NCBI GenBank assembly: GCA_020721965.1 | Contig: DYLS01000027.1 | Coordinates: 3,932-46,771 of the forward strand | Source: Blastopirellula marina | GTDB lineage: Bacteria; Planctomycetota; Planctomycetia; Pirellulales; Thermoguttaceae | Direction: 5' to 3' | DNA length: 42,840 nt | Shown: positions 15,286 through 25,073 of the stretch, in pieces | Numbering within the stretch: the stretch's first letter is position 1 | Layout of the letters: every line of letters begins with the position of its first letter | Notes under the pieces: model-generated | The model's database searches: none | What the model was told of the DNA's origin: nothing | The model's input: the letters and a program-made list of their open reading frames with translations, nothing else | Program-made: the position numbers and the translations under genes

Positions 15286-18200
15286 TTATTTTTTCGCGCG
15301 TTCCAACGCGCGTTCCAGCGCGGCCACGAGCTCTGTTTTTGTGAGCGCATGTTTAAGTATCATGCGTTTACCAAATTCCTGCAACTGTTTTTGCTGGTCT
15401 GGCGTCAGGTCGCCGCCGCTGACGACAATGACGGGAATGTCACGTAGTTTATCATCGGAACGCATTTTTTCGAGCAGGGAGAACCCATCCATTTCGGGCA
15501 TGAACAGGTCGAGGATGACCGCGTGAGGGGCGCGCGCCTGGATGGTTTCCCAGCCGCGGCGTCCACCTTCGGCCAGGATGGGCTGGTAATGTCCGTGCCC
15601 GAAAAGCATTTGACCGATCAACCGCAGGTCGTTGGGATCGTCATCCACGATGAGAATCTCCCGCAGGTTGCCGTCGTTGTTCAGGCGGTCGAGGGCGTTC
15701 AACAGGTCGTCCTCAAGGATGGGCTTGACGAGGTAATCTGCCGCACCCAGGTTGAATCCTTTCTCCTGTTCCTCGACGATGGAACACACAATGACGGGGA
15801 CGTTGCGCGTTTCTGCATTGGATTTAAGATCGTTGAGCACATGCCATCCGTCATATCCCGGCATCATAATGTCCAGTGTGACGGCAAACGGCTTCAATTG
15901 GCGGACGCGCTCGACCGCCCGCGAGGGGTCGCTGAGCGGGACAACCTGATAGCCCTGCGGCTGGAGATAGCGTTCGTAGAGACTGATAACCTGCGGGTCA
16001 TCGTCAATGGCAAGAATGACACGCACACTTTGCGGGGTGGCGGTTTCGGGCTTGCCGCGGAAGGCGGGCAGAGTGAAATAGAACGTGCTTCCCTTCCCGG
16101 GCTCGCTCTCCACGCCGATGCGTCCGCCGTGCATTTGGACCAGGTGATTGGAAATCGACAACCCCAATCCCGAACCGCCGCTCTTGCGGGTGGGCGAGGC
16201 GTCCACCTGCGAGAAGGGTTGAAAGAGTTTTTTCTGGTCTTCCTGCGAAATGCCCGGACCGGTATCTGTAACGCTGACAGTGATCTCGGGGTGGCCTTTG
16301 GCATTGTCCGTGACGCTGGCATGCACGGTGATGGCGCCTTCGTCGGTGAACTTTGCCGCGTTCGAAAGCAGGTTGAGCAGCACCTGACGGATGCGCATCG
16401 CATCCGCGCGAACGGTGGGCAGGTCGGCGGGCAGATCGCGCTTCAGGGTGATGGTTTTATCCTTGACGAGCCCCGCCGCGGTGGACATGACGCTGGTGAT
16501 GAGTTCCGAAAGGTTGACCTCGTCGAAGGTCAGTTCCATCTTGCCCGCCTCGATGCGGGAAAGATCGAGGATATCGTTGATCAGGCCGAGCAGGTGTTGC
16601 CCGGAGTTATGGATGGCGAGCAGGTCCTGTTGTTGCAAATCTGTGATGGGGCCGTCGATGCCTTTCAGGATGACGCGTGAGAAGCCAATGATGGAGTTGA
16701 GAGGCGTGCGCAGTTCATGGCTCATGTTGGCCAGGAACTGGCTCTTGAGTTTATCGGCCTCGCGCATCTCTTTGACGGCCTGCATGGACAGTTCGTACGA
16801 GCGGGCGTTGTCAATAGCGATCGCCACCTGGTCGGCGAGTGTCTGGAGCACGGCAATATCGTCTTCACTGAAGGCGTTCGGCACGGTGGATTGAATGTCG
16901 AGCGCGCCGATGACGCGCGCCCCCACGCGCAGGGGGATGGCCGCTTCGGCGCGTGTCTCTGGCAGGAGCGGGTTGAACTTGTGCTTTTGACTTTCGACCG
17001 TATCGTTGACTACCACCGCGCGGCCGCTTTCCGTCACCTCGCCAACGATGGATTTGGAACCGACTTGCAGGCCGTGTTTCTGTCGCAGCATTTCGGCGCC
17101 CGCCTCGCCTGTAGCGGCCTGCAGGACGGCACGGAAACCTGTCTCCTCGGTGACGAAGATACCAGCGTGGTAAAAGCCAAATCGGTCGCGCACCAGGTTG
17201 ACGGTCCGCGAGAGAAGCGTGGGCATGTCCAGCGTGGAGGTGACGAGTTGTCCGATTTCTGCTGTCGCAGAAAGATATTCGTTGCGGCGAACGAGAGCCT
17301 GCTCCTGGCGCTTGCGCTCGGTGATGTCCAGCCAGATGCTGGCAAAGTTGGTGATCTCGCCCTGCGCGTTTTGCACAGGCGTGATGGTCTGTTCCACGAT
17401 GAAGAGGTTGCCGTTTTTATGGCGATTGGTAACCTCGCCATGCCAGGCCCGGCCGCTGAGGATGGTGTCCCACAGGTTTTTGTAAAATGGCTGATCGTGC
17501 ACTCCAGACTTGAACAAGCGCGGGGTCTGACCAACGGCCTCCTCGAAGGAGTAGCCGGTCTCTTTGGTGAACGCGGGGTTTACCCAGGTGATCTTGCCGT
17601 TCGTATCCGCCAAGACCACCGCGTTCGCCGCGGTATCGAGGGCGGTGCTTTGCAGGCGCAGCACGCTTTCTGCCTGTTTACGGCTGGTGATGTCGCGCGC
17701 CACCCAGAAGACCTCGCGGTCATTGAGGCGGGTGATACTTGCCAGGAACCAGTACTCCTGATTATCAATATCCAGTTTGTATTCGATCTGGACGGCTTCG
17801 CCTCCCTCCAGCGCCTGTTGGATGGCTTTGCGGAACGGCTCATGGGTTTCGGCAGGCAGGATCTCGTCTATGCGCTGGCCGAGCAATTCCTGCGGCGGAC
17901 GGAACAGGCGCGACGGGTTGGTGGGCGCGATGCGGACGTAACGCGTGTCCTTGTCGATGACCACGACCACGTCCTGCATGGACGCGAACAACGCGCGCAG
18001 GTCTGCCTCGGACCGTTGGGTGGCCTCGAACAATCGGGCGTTTTCGATGGCGAAACCGGTCTGGATGCCGATGGAACGCGCCAGTTCCAGGATGCGCGGT
18101 TCGATCACGCGAGGCTCGTGGTTGAACATGCACATGGTGCCGATCACGCGGCCTTTTGTCTCCAGCGGAACCCCAAAATAAGAAAGTATATTATTCTCGA

Positions 18201-19959
18201 TCAGCCCGTCGACGTTTACAGGAGCGCCATCTCGGATGTCGGGCAGGAAAATAACATTTTTATCGTTGTAGACATATTCACACAACGTGTTTTTGAATCC
18301 GTTTGTTTCAAGTGATTTTTGGATGGGCTGGGGCAAGTTGTGGTGCGTGATAAGTTTGAGTTCCCCAGCCGCTTCATCGAACAGGGACACCAATCCACCC
18401 GCAAATCCGCTGACTTCCATGGTCTGGCGCAGGATGCCGTTGAGTATGGATTCCAGTTCGAGCACCTGGCTTGCCGAGGAGACAATCTGGTTAAGCACGC
18501 CGAGTTCCTCGGTGCGGCGGCGGGTCTCCTCGAACAGGCGCGCGTTCTGGATGGAGATGGCCGCCTGTCCTGCCACTGCCATCAAAAGATCGCGGTCGTG
18601 TTCATCGTAGGCCCTGGCTTCGGTATAGGACTGCGCTGCCATGACGCCAATCGCCTGTTCGCCCAGAAGGAGGGGGACGCCGAGCCAGCACTTGGCAGGT
18701 TCGCCGATGACTTCGATGCCCAGTTTGTGCATGACTTCGGTCACATTTTCGGGGATGAAGATCGGTCTCCGCTCGCGAAGGACATACCCCGTCAGCCCTT
18801 TATCTGCAGGGAGGGTGGCAATGCTTTTATCGATGACGGATTCTGAAACGTTGAGCGGGAACGACATCTCGTGCCGCTCAGGCGAGTACAGGCCAATGTA
18901 AAAATTTTTTGCATCGATGAGTTGTTTCACACCTTTATAGATTTCCAGCAAAACCTCAGACACATTCAATTGGGACGACAGCCTTTGATTCAATTGGTTG
19001 AGCGTATCCAGTTCCCTCGTGCGGCGCTGGGTCTCTTCGAACAGACGCGCATTCTGGATCGCGATGGCGGCCTGGCTGGAGATGGCCGTCAGCAAGTCGC
19101 GGTGACGCTCGGTGAAGATATTCGGTGAATCAAGGTTTTGCACGCCCACCACGCCCAGCACGGTATCTCCCACCAGCAGGGGGGCGCCCATCCAGCATTG
19201 GGCGATGCGATTATTTCCAAATTCGACTACGTCGATCCCCAATTCCTTGACGCGTGTCGGCAAGTCCTCGGGGATGAAGAGCGGACGCCGCGTGCGTAAA
19301 ACGAAGTCGGTCAGGCTGTTCCCCAGACGGCGAGGGGACGCTTCGATACGTTCGCGATTCGAGATGACGTAGAACGGCGTAAGTTCCTGCTTCGTTTCGT
19401 CGAATGACGTGACAAACAGGTTGGTGGTGTCCATCAGGCGGCTGGCGTATTTATGGATCGTCTTTGCAATGGCTTCCACGCTGAAAAGGGACGTCAACTC
19501 GCGTCCCATTTCGTTCAGCACGGACAGTTCCTCCGCGCGTGAGCGCGTTTCCTGGAAGAGACGGGCGCTCTCCAGCGCCTGTGAGAGTTGGTCCACCACC
19601 TGCTTGACGAGCAGCTTCTCGTCGGTGTCCCACTCGCGCGCGGTGGCCTCGTCCACGACCTGGAGCGTGGCCCAGTTGCGATTGTCCATTTGGAACGCCA
19701 GCGAAAGGGACGAAGGCGTTCCCGTTCCGCCGCGCTGGGTGATGGCGGTATTTTCCAACGGAGGCAGACCCCTCGTCTGTGGAAGGGAGGCGTGCGGTGC
19801 GGGCCTCGTCGCGGCAGGATGCGCGGCGCTTACGGCAGGCTTTTTCTCGGCAGGACGCGGCGTCAACTTTCGCTTCGCCTTATCCTGCGGCTTGGCCTGC
19901 TCATCCTGCATGCCATCGAAGAGTTTGTCAAGCCGTTTGTTGGTTGGTTTCTTTGGCAT
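15286..19959 (-). CDS. Giant soluble hybrid histidine kinase: GAF x4, PAS x2, HisKA, HATPase, REC x2
   Basis: A 1557-residue protein without membrane helices. A Pro/Ala/Lys-rich tail (1-75) is followed by a short GAF-like segment, then GAF domains at about 150-300, 315-475 and 490-650, and PAS domains at about 655-775 and 780-900. GAF 4 lies at about 915-1060 and is of the RFGFYHAGIF type shared with the membrane sensors. HisKA has H1081 (NMSHELRTPLNS); HATPase has NLLSNAAKF, DTGPGIS and GGSGLGLS; REC 1 has D1363 and REC 2 has D1484. It is the only kinase in the minus-strand block. The ATG at 19959 overlaps the parA end by 32 bp; a TTG six bases upstream is possible. It probably phosphorylates its own RECs, the stand-alone RECs and the PLP-REC fusion. 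Confidence 0.92.
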   Translation of the reverse strand: MPKKPTNKRLDKLFDGMQDEQAKPQDKAKRKLTPRPAEKKPAVSAAHPAATRPAPHASLPQTRGLPPLENTAITQRGGTGTPSSLSLAFQMDNRNWATLQVVDEATAREWDTDEKLLVKQVVDQLSQALESARLFQETRSRAEELSVLNEMGRELTSLFSVEAIAKTIHKYASRLMDTTNLFVTSFDETKQELTPFYVISNRERIEASPRRLGNSLTDFVLRTRRPLFIPEDLPTRVKELGIDVVEFGNNRIAQCWMGAPLLVGDTVLGVVGVQNLDSPNIFTERHRDLLTAISSQAAIAIQNARLFEETQRRTRELDTLNQLNQRLSSQLNVSEVLLEIYKGVKQLIDAKNFYIGLYSPERHEMSFPLNVSESVIDKSIATLPADKGLTGYVLRERRPIFIPENVTEVMHKLGIEVIGEPAKCWLGVPLLLGEQAIGVMAAQSYTEARAYDEHDRDLLMAVAGQAAISIQNARLFEETRRRTEELGVLNQIVSSASQVLELESILNGILRQTMEVSGFAGGLVSLFDEAAGELKLITHHNLPQPIQKSLETNGFKNTLCEYVYNDKNVIFLPDIRDGAPVNVDGLIENNILSYFGVPLETKGRVIGTMCMFNHEPRVIEPRILELARSIGIQTGFAIENARLFEATQRSEADLRALFASMQDVVVVIDKDTRYVRIAPTNPSRLFRPPQELLGQRIDEILPAETHEPFRKAIQQALEGGEAVQIEYKLDIDNQEYWFLASITRLNDREVFWVARDITSRKQAESVLRLQSTALDTAANAVVLADTNGKITWVNPAFTKETGYSFEEAVGQTPRLFKSGVHDQPFYKNLWDTILSGRAWHGEVTNRHKNGNLFIVEQTITPVQNAQGEITNFASIWLDITERKRQEQALVRRNEYLSATAEIGQLVTSTLDMPTLLSRTVNLVRDRFGFYHAGIFVTEETGFRAVLQAATGEAGAEMLRQKHGLQVGSKSIVGEVTESGRAVVVNDTVESQKHKFNPLLPETRAEAAIPLRVGARVIGALDIQSTVPNAFSEDDIAVLQTLADQVAIAIDNARSYELSMQAVKEMREADKLKSQFLANMSHELRTPLNSIIGFSRVILKGIDGPITDLQQQDLLAIHNSGQHLLGLINDILDLSRIEAGKMELTFDEVNLSELITSVMSTAAGLVKDKTITLKRDLPADLPTVRADAMRIRQVLLNLLSNAAKFTDEGAITVHASVTDNAKGHPEITVSVTDTGPGISQEDQKKLFQPFSQVDASPTRKSGGSGLGLSISNHLVQMHGGRIGVESEPGKGSTFYFTLPAFRGKPETATPQSVRVILAIDDDPQVISLYERYLQPQGYQVVPLSDPSRAVERVRQLKPFAVTLDIMMPGYDGWHVLNDLKSNAETRNVPVIVCSIVEEQEKGFNLGAADYLVKPILEDDLLNALDRLNNDGNLREILIVDDDPNDLRLIGQMLFGHGHYQPILAEGGRRGWETIQARAPHAVILDLFMPEMDGFSLLEKMRSDDKLRDIPVIVVSGGDLTPDQQKQLQEFGKRMILKHALTKTELVAALERALERAKK

Positions 19960-20713
19960 ATTCAACTAACTCCTCGGCCAGGACGCGGTATTGAAGAGAA
20001 CCGCGGCTGTTGGGCATGTAACGTGTGATGGGTTGTCCAGCGATGGGGCTTTCGCGCAGTTTGGTATCCATTTCGATGACGGTCTCGAACATGCCGTCGC
20101 CAAATGTGGCGGCCAACTGCTCATAAATACTGCGATGGGTGCGGTTGCGGCGGTCCAGCAGGGTGACAAGGATGCGGTACGCCAGATTCGGGTTGGCTTC
20201 CTTGCGGATGCGGCGGATGACTGTCATCATATTGCGCAACGCATACGCCGAGAAATATTCCGCCTGCGTTGGAATCAGCAACAGGTCGGAGGCGGCCATG
20301 GCATTGAGCGTAATGGCGCCCAGCGAGGGAGGGCAATCGAGCAGGATGTAGTTGTAGTTCAGGTTGGGCGCCTCTTCCAATGCGGCGCGAAGGGTGGTCA
20401 GGTAATTCGAGCGCACGGGTAAATATTGTTCCGCGCTTTCGATGCGCGCGTTGCATGGCACCAGGTCCAGGCCTTCAAAATCCGTTTTGTGAATCGCACT
20501 CTGCAATGGCGCCGATTCGATCAATACATTGGCGGAGGTCTTCGCGGCCTCGGCGGGTTCAAATCCAAGGGCGAGCGTAAGATTGGCCTGCGGATCCATA
20601 TCGATGACAAGAACCCGGTTCCCAAGTTCGGCCAGCGCGGCGCCAAGCGAGAGTGTTGTGGTGGTCTTCGCGACGCCACCTTTTTCGTTCGAGACGGCAA
20701 TTGTATATTTCAT
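19928..20713 (-). CDS. ParA/Soj-family ATPase (orphan)
   Basis: A 261-residue deviant-Walker-A ATPase. KGGVAKTT (signature K11 and K16) lies near the N-terminus, switch I-like DMDPQANLT at about 39-47, and the Walker B-like LLDCPPSLG at about 125-133. ParA proteins form ATP-dependent dimers on nucleoid DNA and position plasmids, chromosomes, carboxysomes or chemosensory clusters. No parB gene and no parS-like cluster is seen nearby. The gene lies between the last membrane sensor (15 bp gap) and the hybrid kinase (32 bp overlap), with GGAGG before the ATG. The context points to positioning of a signalling assembly rather than chromosome partition; that is inference. Confidence 0.9.
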   Translation of the reverse strand: MKYTIAVSNEKGGVAKTTTTLSLGAALAELGNRVLVIDMDPQANLTLALGFEPAEAAKTSANVLIESAPLQSAIHKTDFEGLDLVPCNARIESAEQYLPVRSNYLTTLRAALEEAPNLNYNYILLDCPPSLGAITLNAMAASDLLLIPTQAEYFSAYALRNMMTVIRRIRKEANPNLAYRILVTLLDRRNRTHRSIYEQLAATFGDGMFETVIEMDTKLRESPIAGQPITRYMPNSRGSLQYRVLAEELVEYAKETNQQTA

Positions 20714-20728
20714 AAGACAAGCCTCCGT

Positions 20729-23257
20729 TTACTTCGCCTCGCGCCCTTCGCGCTCGCGGCCAGGAAGATGTGCCGAAACCACCTGCGGGATGATCTCGAC
20801 GCGGCTGACATTCAGGACGCGTTGCAGTTCCTCGACGGCGGTTCGGATCATGACCTGCGGGTCGTTGGTCTCCCGAATCCGAGACGTGATCTCAGCGACA
20901 GCGTGTTCGCGTGCCGCGCGGCTGGATGTCTCTTCGAACAAGCGCGCGTTTTCCAGCGCCAGCGCCAGACGGTCGGCAACCGCCTCGATCACCGCGACCT
21001 CGTCGCGGGTCCAGATCCGATTCGTGTCTGCCGAGCGGACGTTCAAAACGCCAATTACCTGATTTTGCAGTCGAATGGGGACCGCGACCGCAGAAATCTT
21101 TTCGTTCGACACGGCGGCCCTGCCCGTATCGAGCGCGGTCTTGATCTCGTCCCATTCGACGGGTTCTTCGAGCGAACTGCCCGTCCCCGCCGAATATTGA
21201 TATCCGACGATGGATTGTGCGGTCTTCTTCTCCCACGTCCGACTGACGTAGTCGCCGTATAGAGCCCGCGATTCCGCCAGGGCCTCGCGGGTCTCGGCGA
21301 GCAGTCGCGCATTCTCGATGGCGATGGCAACCTGGTCTGCAAGAATGCTCAAGGTTTCCACATCTGCGGAAGTGAACGCGCCAGACTTGGTGCTTTGCAC
21401 ATCCAGCACGCCGATGATCCGTCCGCGCACGGTGAGGGGGAGCGCCATCTCGGAACGCGTTTCGGGGAGGTCTGGGTTGTTGAAGAAGGTCGCGTCCTCT
21501 CCAACGTCGAGGGCGATGCGAGGGGTTCCGCTGGCGGCCACGTGTCCGACGATGCCAACCTGTCCGACGGGAAGGCTATGTTTGCGGGTGATCATCCGTT
21601 TGCCCCCCGGGCTATTGGAGGCGCGTAATACGGCGGTTTTGCTCACCTGGTCGATCAGGAATACGCCCACATGGTAAAAACCGAACCGATTGCTGACCAC
21701 GTTAGTGACGAGTTCCAGCAGTTTTTCAAGATCGATTTCCGTGGAGACGGCGCGTGCCACTTCACTGACCACCTGAAGTTCTTCAGCGCGCTTTGTACTT
21801 TGGGCGGTCGCCTGTTGCAAGTCGAGGGTGCGTTCCTCGACGCGTTCCTCCAGCGATTCGATCATATCGCGCAGGCGGGTGGTCATCACGTTGAAGGCGT
21901 TGGCCAGCACGCCCACCTCGTCACGCGTCTGGGTATGCGCTTCTGCGCTCAGGTCTCCTTCGGCGAGGCGTGTGGCCGTTTCTGTAAGTTGCATGATCGG
22001 TTTTGCCAGCGTATTCCCTGTCCAGCGCGAGACGAGCAAGGCGCCTGCCAGCAGCGCCAGCATACTCACGATCACGTTGGTCAGCGTTCGCTGTGACTCG
22101 TTCGCCAATCGCTCCTGGGTGGCCGCCAGCGTTGCCTGCGTTTCGCTGACAGGCACTATGATTCCCAGGCTGTAGCCGGTCGATGGAATGGGTTGATAGG
22201 CTACGTATTTTTCCGCGCCGTTCATGACCAATTTATGCACCCCGTTCTGGCCGGTGGTCATTCGTATCACAATGTCGAAGATGTCCAGTGGGACTTTGTC
22301 GAGAATGGTTTCCAACGCCAGTTCGCCCTGAAAATCGCTTTTCGAAAGGCCGAGGTCGGTAAAACCCGCATCGGGCATGGCAATGATGCGGCCGTCCTTA
22401 TCCAGCAAAAAGGCGTAACCGCTCTGGGCGAATCGAATGGCGCCAATTTGGTTGGAGATCTTCGCGAGTTGAAGGTCGGCCGCGGTCACGCCGCGGAAGC
22501 GATTGAAGTCATCATAGATGGGGAAACTGGTGGTGACGACCAGTCCATTCTGGGCGGCATCCTGATAGGGAACCGCCCAAACCACCTTCCTGTCCGGGTT
22601 TTGACTCGGACTGGCAAACTGGAACCAGATCCGCTTGGTGATGTCGAAGTCGGGCGGCAGGATGGCGGCCAGGTCCACATTGGGATAGTATAGCGTTTCC
22701 CCTTCCATGCTTCCAAAGTAGACGGCGATCATATCGGGGTTTTCTTTGAGCATGGAAGGCACAATAAAATCGAGTTGTTTAAGAATATTAAGTTCGGCAA
22801 CCAGCGAATCGGACAATTGATCATGTGGCGGCACGAATATCGAGCCGGCCTCCATATTTTGGTTATCCCAATTGCCATTTGGCAGGCGGGAAAGTTTATT
22901 CCTCGCATCCCAGGAACCACTGGCATTTACCGTTGCGTATGGTTTCAGGAGCAGTTGAATGGATGTTCCCAACGTTTCCATGCTGTTAGCGGCCGATGTG
23001 AAGAAATTGTCCAGGTCTCTGGCGTGACGCGCGGCCGCGAAGGTCAATTCCTTTTCGGTTTGATTTTCCACGCTTTCGGTGATCTGGCCGGTCAGGTAGG
23101 TGTTTGTCAGGCCAGTTCGATAAAAGGTATAGATGGTCGTCGCTGCCACGGCGATGGCCACAATCAGAACGGTGCTCCAACTGAGACGCGAGCGAAATGA
23201 CATGCCCGAGAACCAGCCGTTTCGGGCGGGGTTCGGACGGTCGGCAGAACTATTCAT
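20729..23257 (-). CDS. Membrane sensor dCache-HAMP-GAF-GAF without output domain
   Basis: An 842-residue protein. TM1 is at about 28-46, followed by an extracytoplasmic double-Cache domain (about 50-385) with RIWFQFA and a WAVPYQD segment typical of dCache ligand pockets. TM2 (391-412), HAMP (412-465) and an EERT-type coiled coil come next. The first GAF (about 505-655) is of the RFGFYHVGVFL...NNPDLPETRSEMALPL type. A divergent GAF with a YVSRTW entry motif spans about 680-790, and a 45-residue helical tail begins VAEITSRI. There is no HisKA, HATPase, GGDEF or methyl-accepting domain. The Arg-Trp-aromatic residues resemble amino-acid-binding dCache domains, but the full motif is not proven. 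It must signal through a partner. Confidence 0.88.
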   Translation of the reverse strand: MNSSADRPNPARNGWFSGMSFRSRLSWSTVLIVAIAVAATTIYTFYRTGLTNTYLTGQITESVENQTEKELTFAAARHARDLDNFFTSAANSMETLGTSIQLLLKPYATVNASGSWDARNKLSRLPNGNWDNQNMEAGSIFVPPHDQLSDSLVAELNILKQLDFIVPSMLKENPDMIAVYFGSMEGETLYYPNVDLAAILPPDFDITKRIWFQFASPSQNPDRKVVWAVPYQDAAQNGLVVTTSFPIYDDFNRFRGVTAADLQLAKISNQIGAIRFAQSGYAFLLDKDGRIIAMPDAGFTDLGLSKSDFQGELALETILDKVPLDIFDIVIRMTTGQNGVHKLVMNGAEKYVAYQPIPSTGYSLGIIVPVSETQATLAATQERLANESQRTLTNVIVSMLALLAGALLVSRWTGNTLAKPIMQLTETATRLAEGDLSAEAHTQTRDEVGVLANAFNVMTTRLRDMIESLEERVEERTLDLQQATAQSTKRAEELQVVSEVARAVSTEIDLEKLLELVTNVVSNRFGFYHVGVFLIDQVSKTAVLRASNSPGGKRMITRKHSLPVGQVGIVGHVAASGTPRIALDVGEDATFFNNPDLPETRSEMALPLTVRGRIIGVLDVQSTKSGAFTSADVETLSILADQVAIAIENARLLAETREALAESRALYGDYVSRTWEKKTAQSIVGYQYSAGTGSSLEEPVEWDEIKTALDTGRAAVSNEKISAVAVPIRLQNQVIGVLNVRSADTNRIWTRDEVAVIEAVADRLALALENARLFEETSSRAAREHAVAEITSRIRETNDPQVMIRTAVEELQRVLNVSRVEIIPQVVSAHLPGREREGREAK

Positions 23258-23284
23258 GGACCTGCTCCTGTCGTTGGTTTCGCA

Positions 23285-25039
23285 TCATGCCTCGACCTCG
23301 CTGGTTTGTTTCGGCGGCTGGATCTGGATCAACACATCCGAGCCGTTGAGCGCCTGGCTGAGTTCCTGCGCGGCGACCTGCAGGATGTTCTTCATGTGGA
23401 TGTTTCCGCTGATCTTTGAAGAAATGTCTGAAACGATCCGTTCCCGTGCGGCGCGATTGGCGCTTGTCATGAACAGGCGTGCGTTTTCGATTGCCAGCCC
23501 AAGGTGTTCCGCCACGGACTCGGCGATGTCGATATCGTCATCTGTCCAACGATCTTTCTGGTGTGTGGTTACGTGAAGGACGCCGATTACCTGGTCGCGC
23601 AATTTCACCGGGATGGCCAACTGGGCGGGTCTCCCGCTCTCGTCTGCGTCGGATTGATGGATGTTGCCCGCCTCGGCGACGCGTCCCGCCTCCCCAAGGT
23701 CCAGCGGCGATTCGAGCGGGGCGCTCGTCCCTCCGCTGTAGCGGAATCCCGACAGTCTTTCCTCACGGGCGAGATGGAACCATTCGTTTTGGACATACTG
23801 ACGATACGCGGCCTCCGTCTGCTCGAGGGAGCGGCGGGTGGTCTCGTAGAGACGGGCATTCTCGATGGCAATACTTACCTGGCCTGCGAGGATGGAGAGG
23901 GTGGCGATATCTTCATTCGAGATCGCGGCAGACTCGGTGCTTTGCACATCCAGCGCGCCGATGACCTTTCCAGCGACCTTGAGGGGGAGCGCCATCTCGG
24001 AACGCGTTTCAGGCAGGTCTGGGTTGTTGAAGTAGACAGCGTCCGCACCCACATCGCTGGCGAACCGCGGGGTGCCTGTCCCTGTTACATACCCGACGAT
24101 GCCTTCCGCACCGATTCTTAACTGGTGCTGACGACGCAGCATTTTTTGACCGCCTGCGCTGTTTGCCGCCGCAAGGACTGCATATTGGCCGCTTGGGTCA
24201 TTAAGGAAAATGCCCACATGGTAAAACCCGAAACGTTCGCTGACCACATTTGTGATGAGCGGCAACAACCTTTCCAGGTTCCGTTCGGCGGAGATGGCCT
24301 GTGAGATTTCGTTAATGGTCTGCAGGTCGCGTGCCCGTTTTTCGTTCTGCCGTGAGGTGGCCGTGAGTTCGGCGGTGCGTTCTTCGACGCGTCTTTCCAG
24401 CGCATCGCGCAGTTCGGTAAGTTCCTGGTTGCTTTTCCGCGCTTCCTGTGCGGATGTGCGCGCTTGTGTCAGGGCGCGATACAGGCTCTGAGAGGAGAGG
24501 ATCAGTCCAACGCCGGTCAGGACATAGACGATGGTGGTGGATACCCATTCGGCGATCGCATCTGCCGATTGGGTGAATATGGGGGTGATCCAACCGTTGA
24601 CGCGTCCGATGGCGATGATCAGTGTAAACAGGATGATCACAATGATCAGGCGGGCAACGGCACGGGCATCCAGCAGGAGGGTGGTAAATGCAATCAGGAT
24701 CAGGAAGCCAATCGCGGAACCGATGCTTTCCTGGGGACTCACCGCGTAGGCCGCGAAAATGGCGATACCGTTGATGATGATAAAAATATACGATGCCAGT
24801 TGGACGCGTCCGTTCCGCATCAGGGCGTAGGCGACGATGTTTACGACCAGGTAGGGTACGATCAGGTACACGAGGGGCAGCACATTCTCGGCGGTGGTGC
24901 TGAAGGCGAGAATGGGTAGCGCCACGAACATTGCACCAATGACGAAGCGCAACACCAAATATAACAACCCGGCTACCCGGTTCTTTTCTTCGTCTTCAAA
25001 CGTTGGCGCAGACAGGATCTGGCGCAATTGTTTCAACAT
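23285..25039 (-). CDS. Membrane sensor: 6 TM helices, coiled coil, GAF, divergent GAF, no output domain
   Basis: A 584-residue protein. The N-terminal 195 residues carry about six hydrophobic helices with only short loops, i.e. a membrane-embedded sensor rather than a Cache domain. A long coiled coil (ARTSAQEARKSNQEL to the ERRVEERTAEL element) leads into GAF 1 (RFGFYHVGIFL, NNPDLPETRSEMALPL), then the divergent second GAF (entry YVQNEW, core LAIPVKLRDQVIGVLHV) and the helical tail (IVSDISSKI). No kinase or other catalytic domain follows. Start ATG with GAGGAA upstream; gap to the next gene 27 bp. Paralogue of the neighbouring sensors, especially the 538-residue one. Confidence 0.87.
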   Translation of the reverse strand: MLKQLRQILSAPTFEDEEKNRVAGLLYLVLRFVIGAMFVALPILAFSTTAENVLPLVYLIVPYLVVNIVAYALMRNGRVQLASYIFIIINGIAIFAAYAVSPQESIGSAIGFLILIAFTTLLLDARAVARLIIVIILFTLIIAIGRVNGWITPIFTQSADAIAEWVSTTIVYVLTGVGLILSSQSLYRALTQARTSAQEARKSNQELTELRDALERRVEERTAELTATSRQNEKRARDLQTINEISQAISAERNLERLLPLITNVVSERFGFYHVGIFLNDPSGQYAVLAAANSAGGQKMLRRQHQLRIGAEGIVGYVTGTGTPRFASDVGADAVYFNNPDLPETRSEMALPLKVAGKVIGALDVQSTESAAISNEDIATLSILAGQVSIAIENARLYETTRRSLEQTEAAYRQYVQNEWFHLAREERLSGFRYSGGTSAPLESPLDLGEAGRVAEAGNIHQSDADESGRPAQLAIPVKLRDQVIGVLHVTTHQKDRWTDDDIDIAESVAEHLGLAIENARLFMTSANRAARERIVSDISSKISGNIHMKNILQVAAQELSQALNGSDVLIQIQPPKQTSEVEA

Positions 25040-25073
25040 GTTGCTTCCTCGTTATGCTCCATAAGGCGGGCGG

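Noticed and set aside
13401-15344. A 647-codon plus-strand open frame opposite the PLP-REC fusion
   Set aside because: It is the antisense shadow of a gene with clear PLP and REC motifs. Its translation has no recognisable domain and is typical of high-GC antisense reading.
16717-18315. A 532-codon plus-strand open frame opposite the hybrid kinase
   Set aside because: Antisense shadow of the PAS/GAF region; no motif, and the kinase frame is unambiguous.
19928-20713. Plasmid partition locus or plasmid origin
   Set aside because: No parB, parS cluster, replication gene or iterons nearby; the gene is embedded in a signalling operon.
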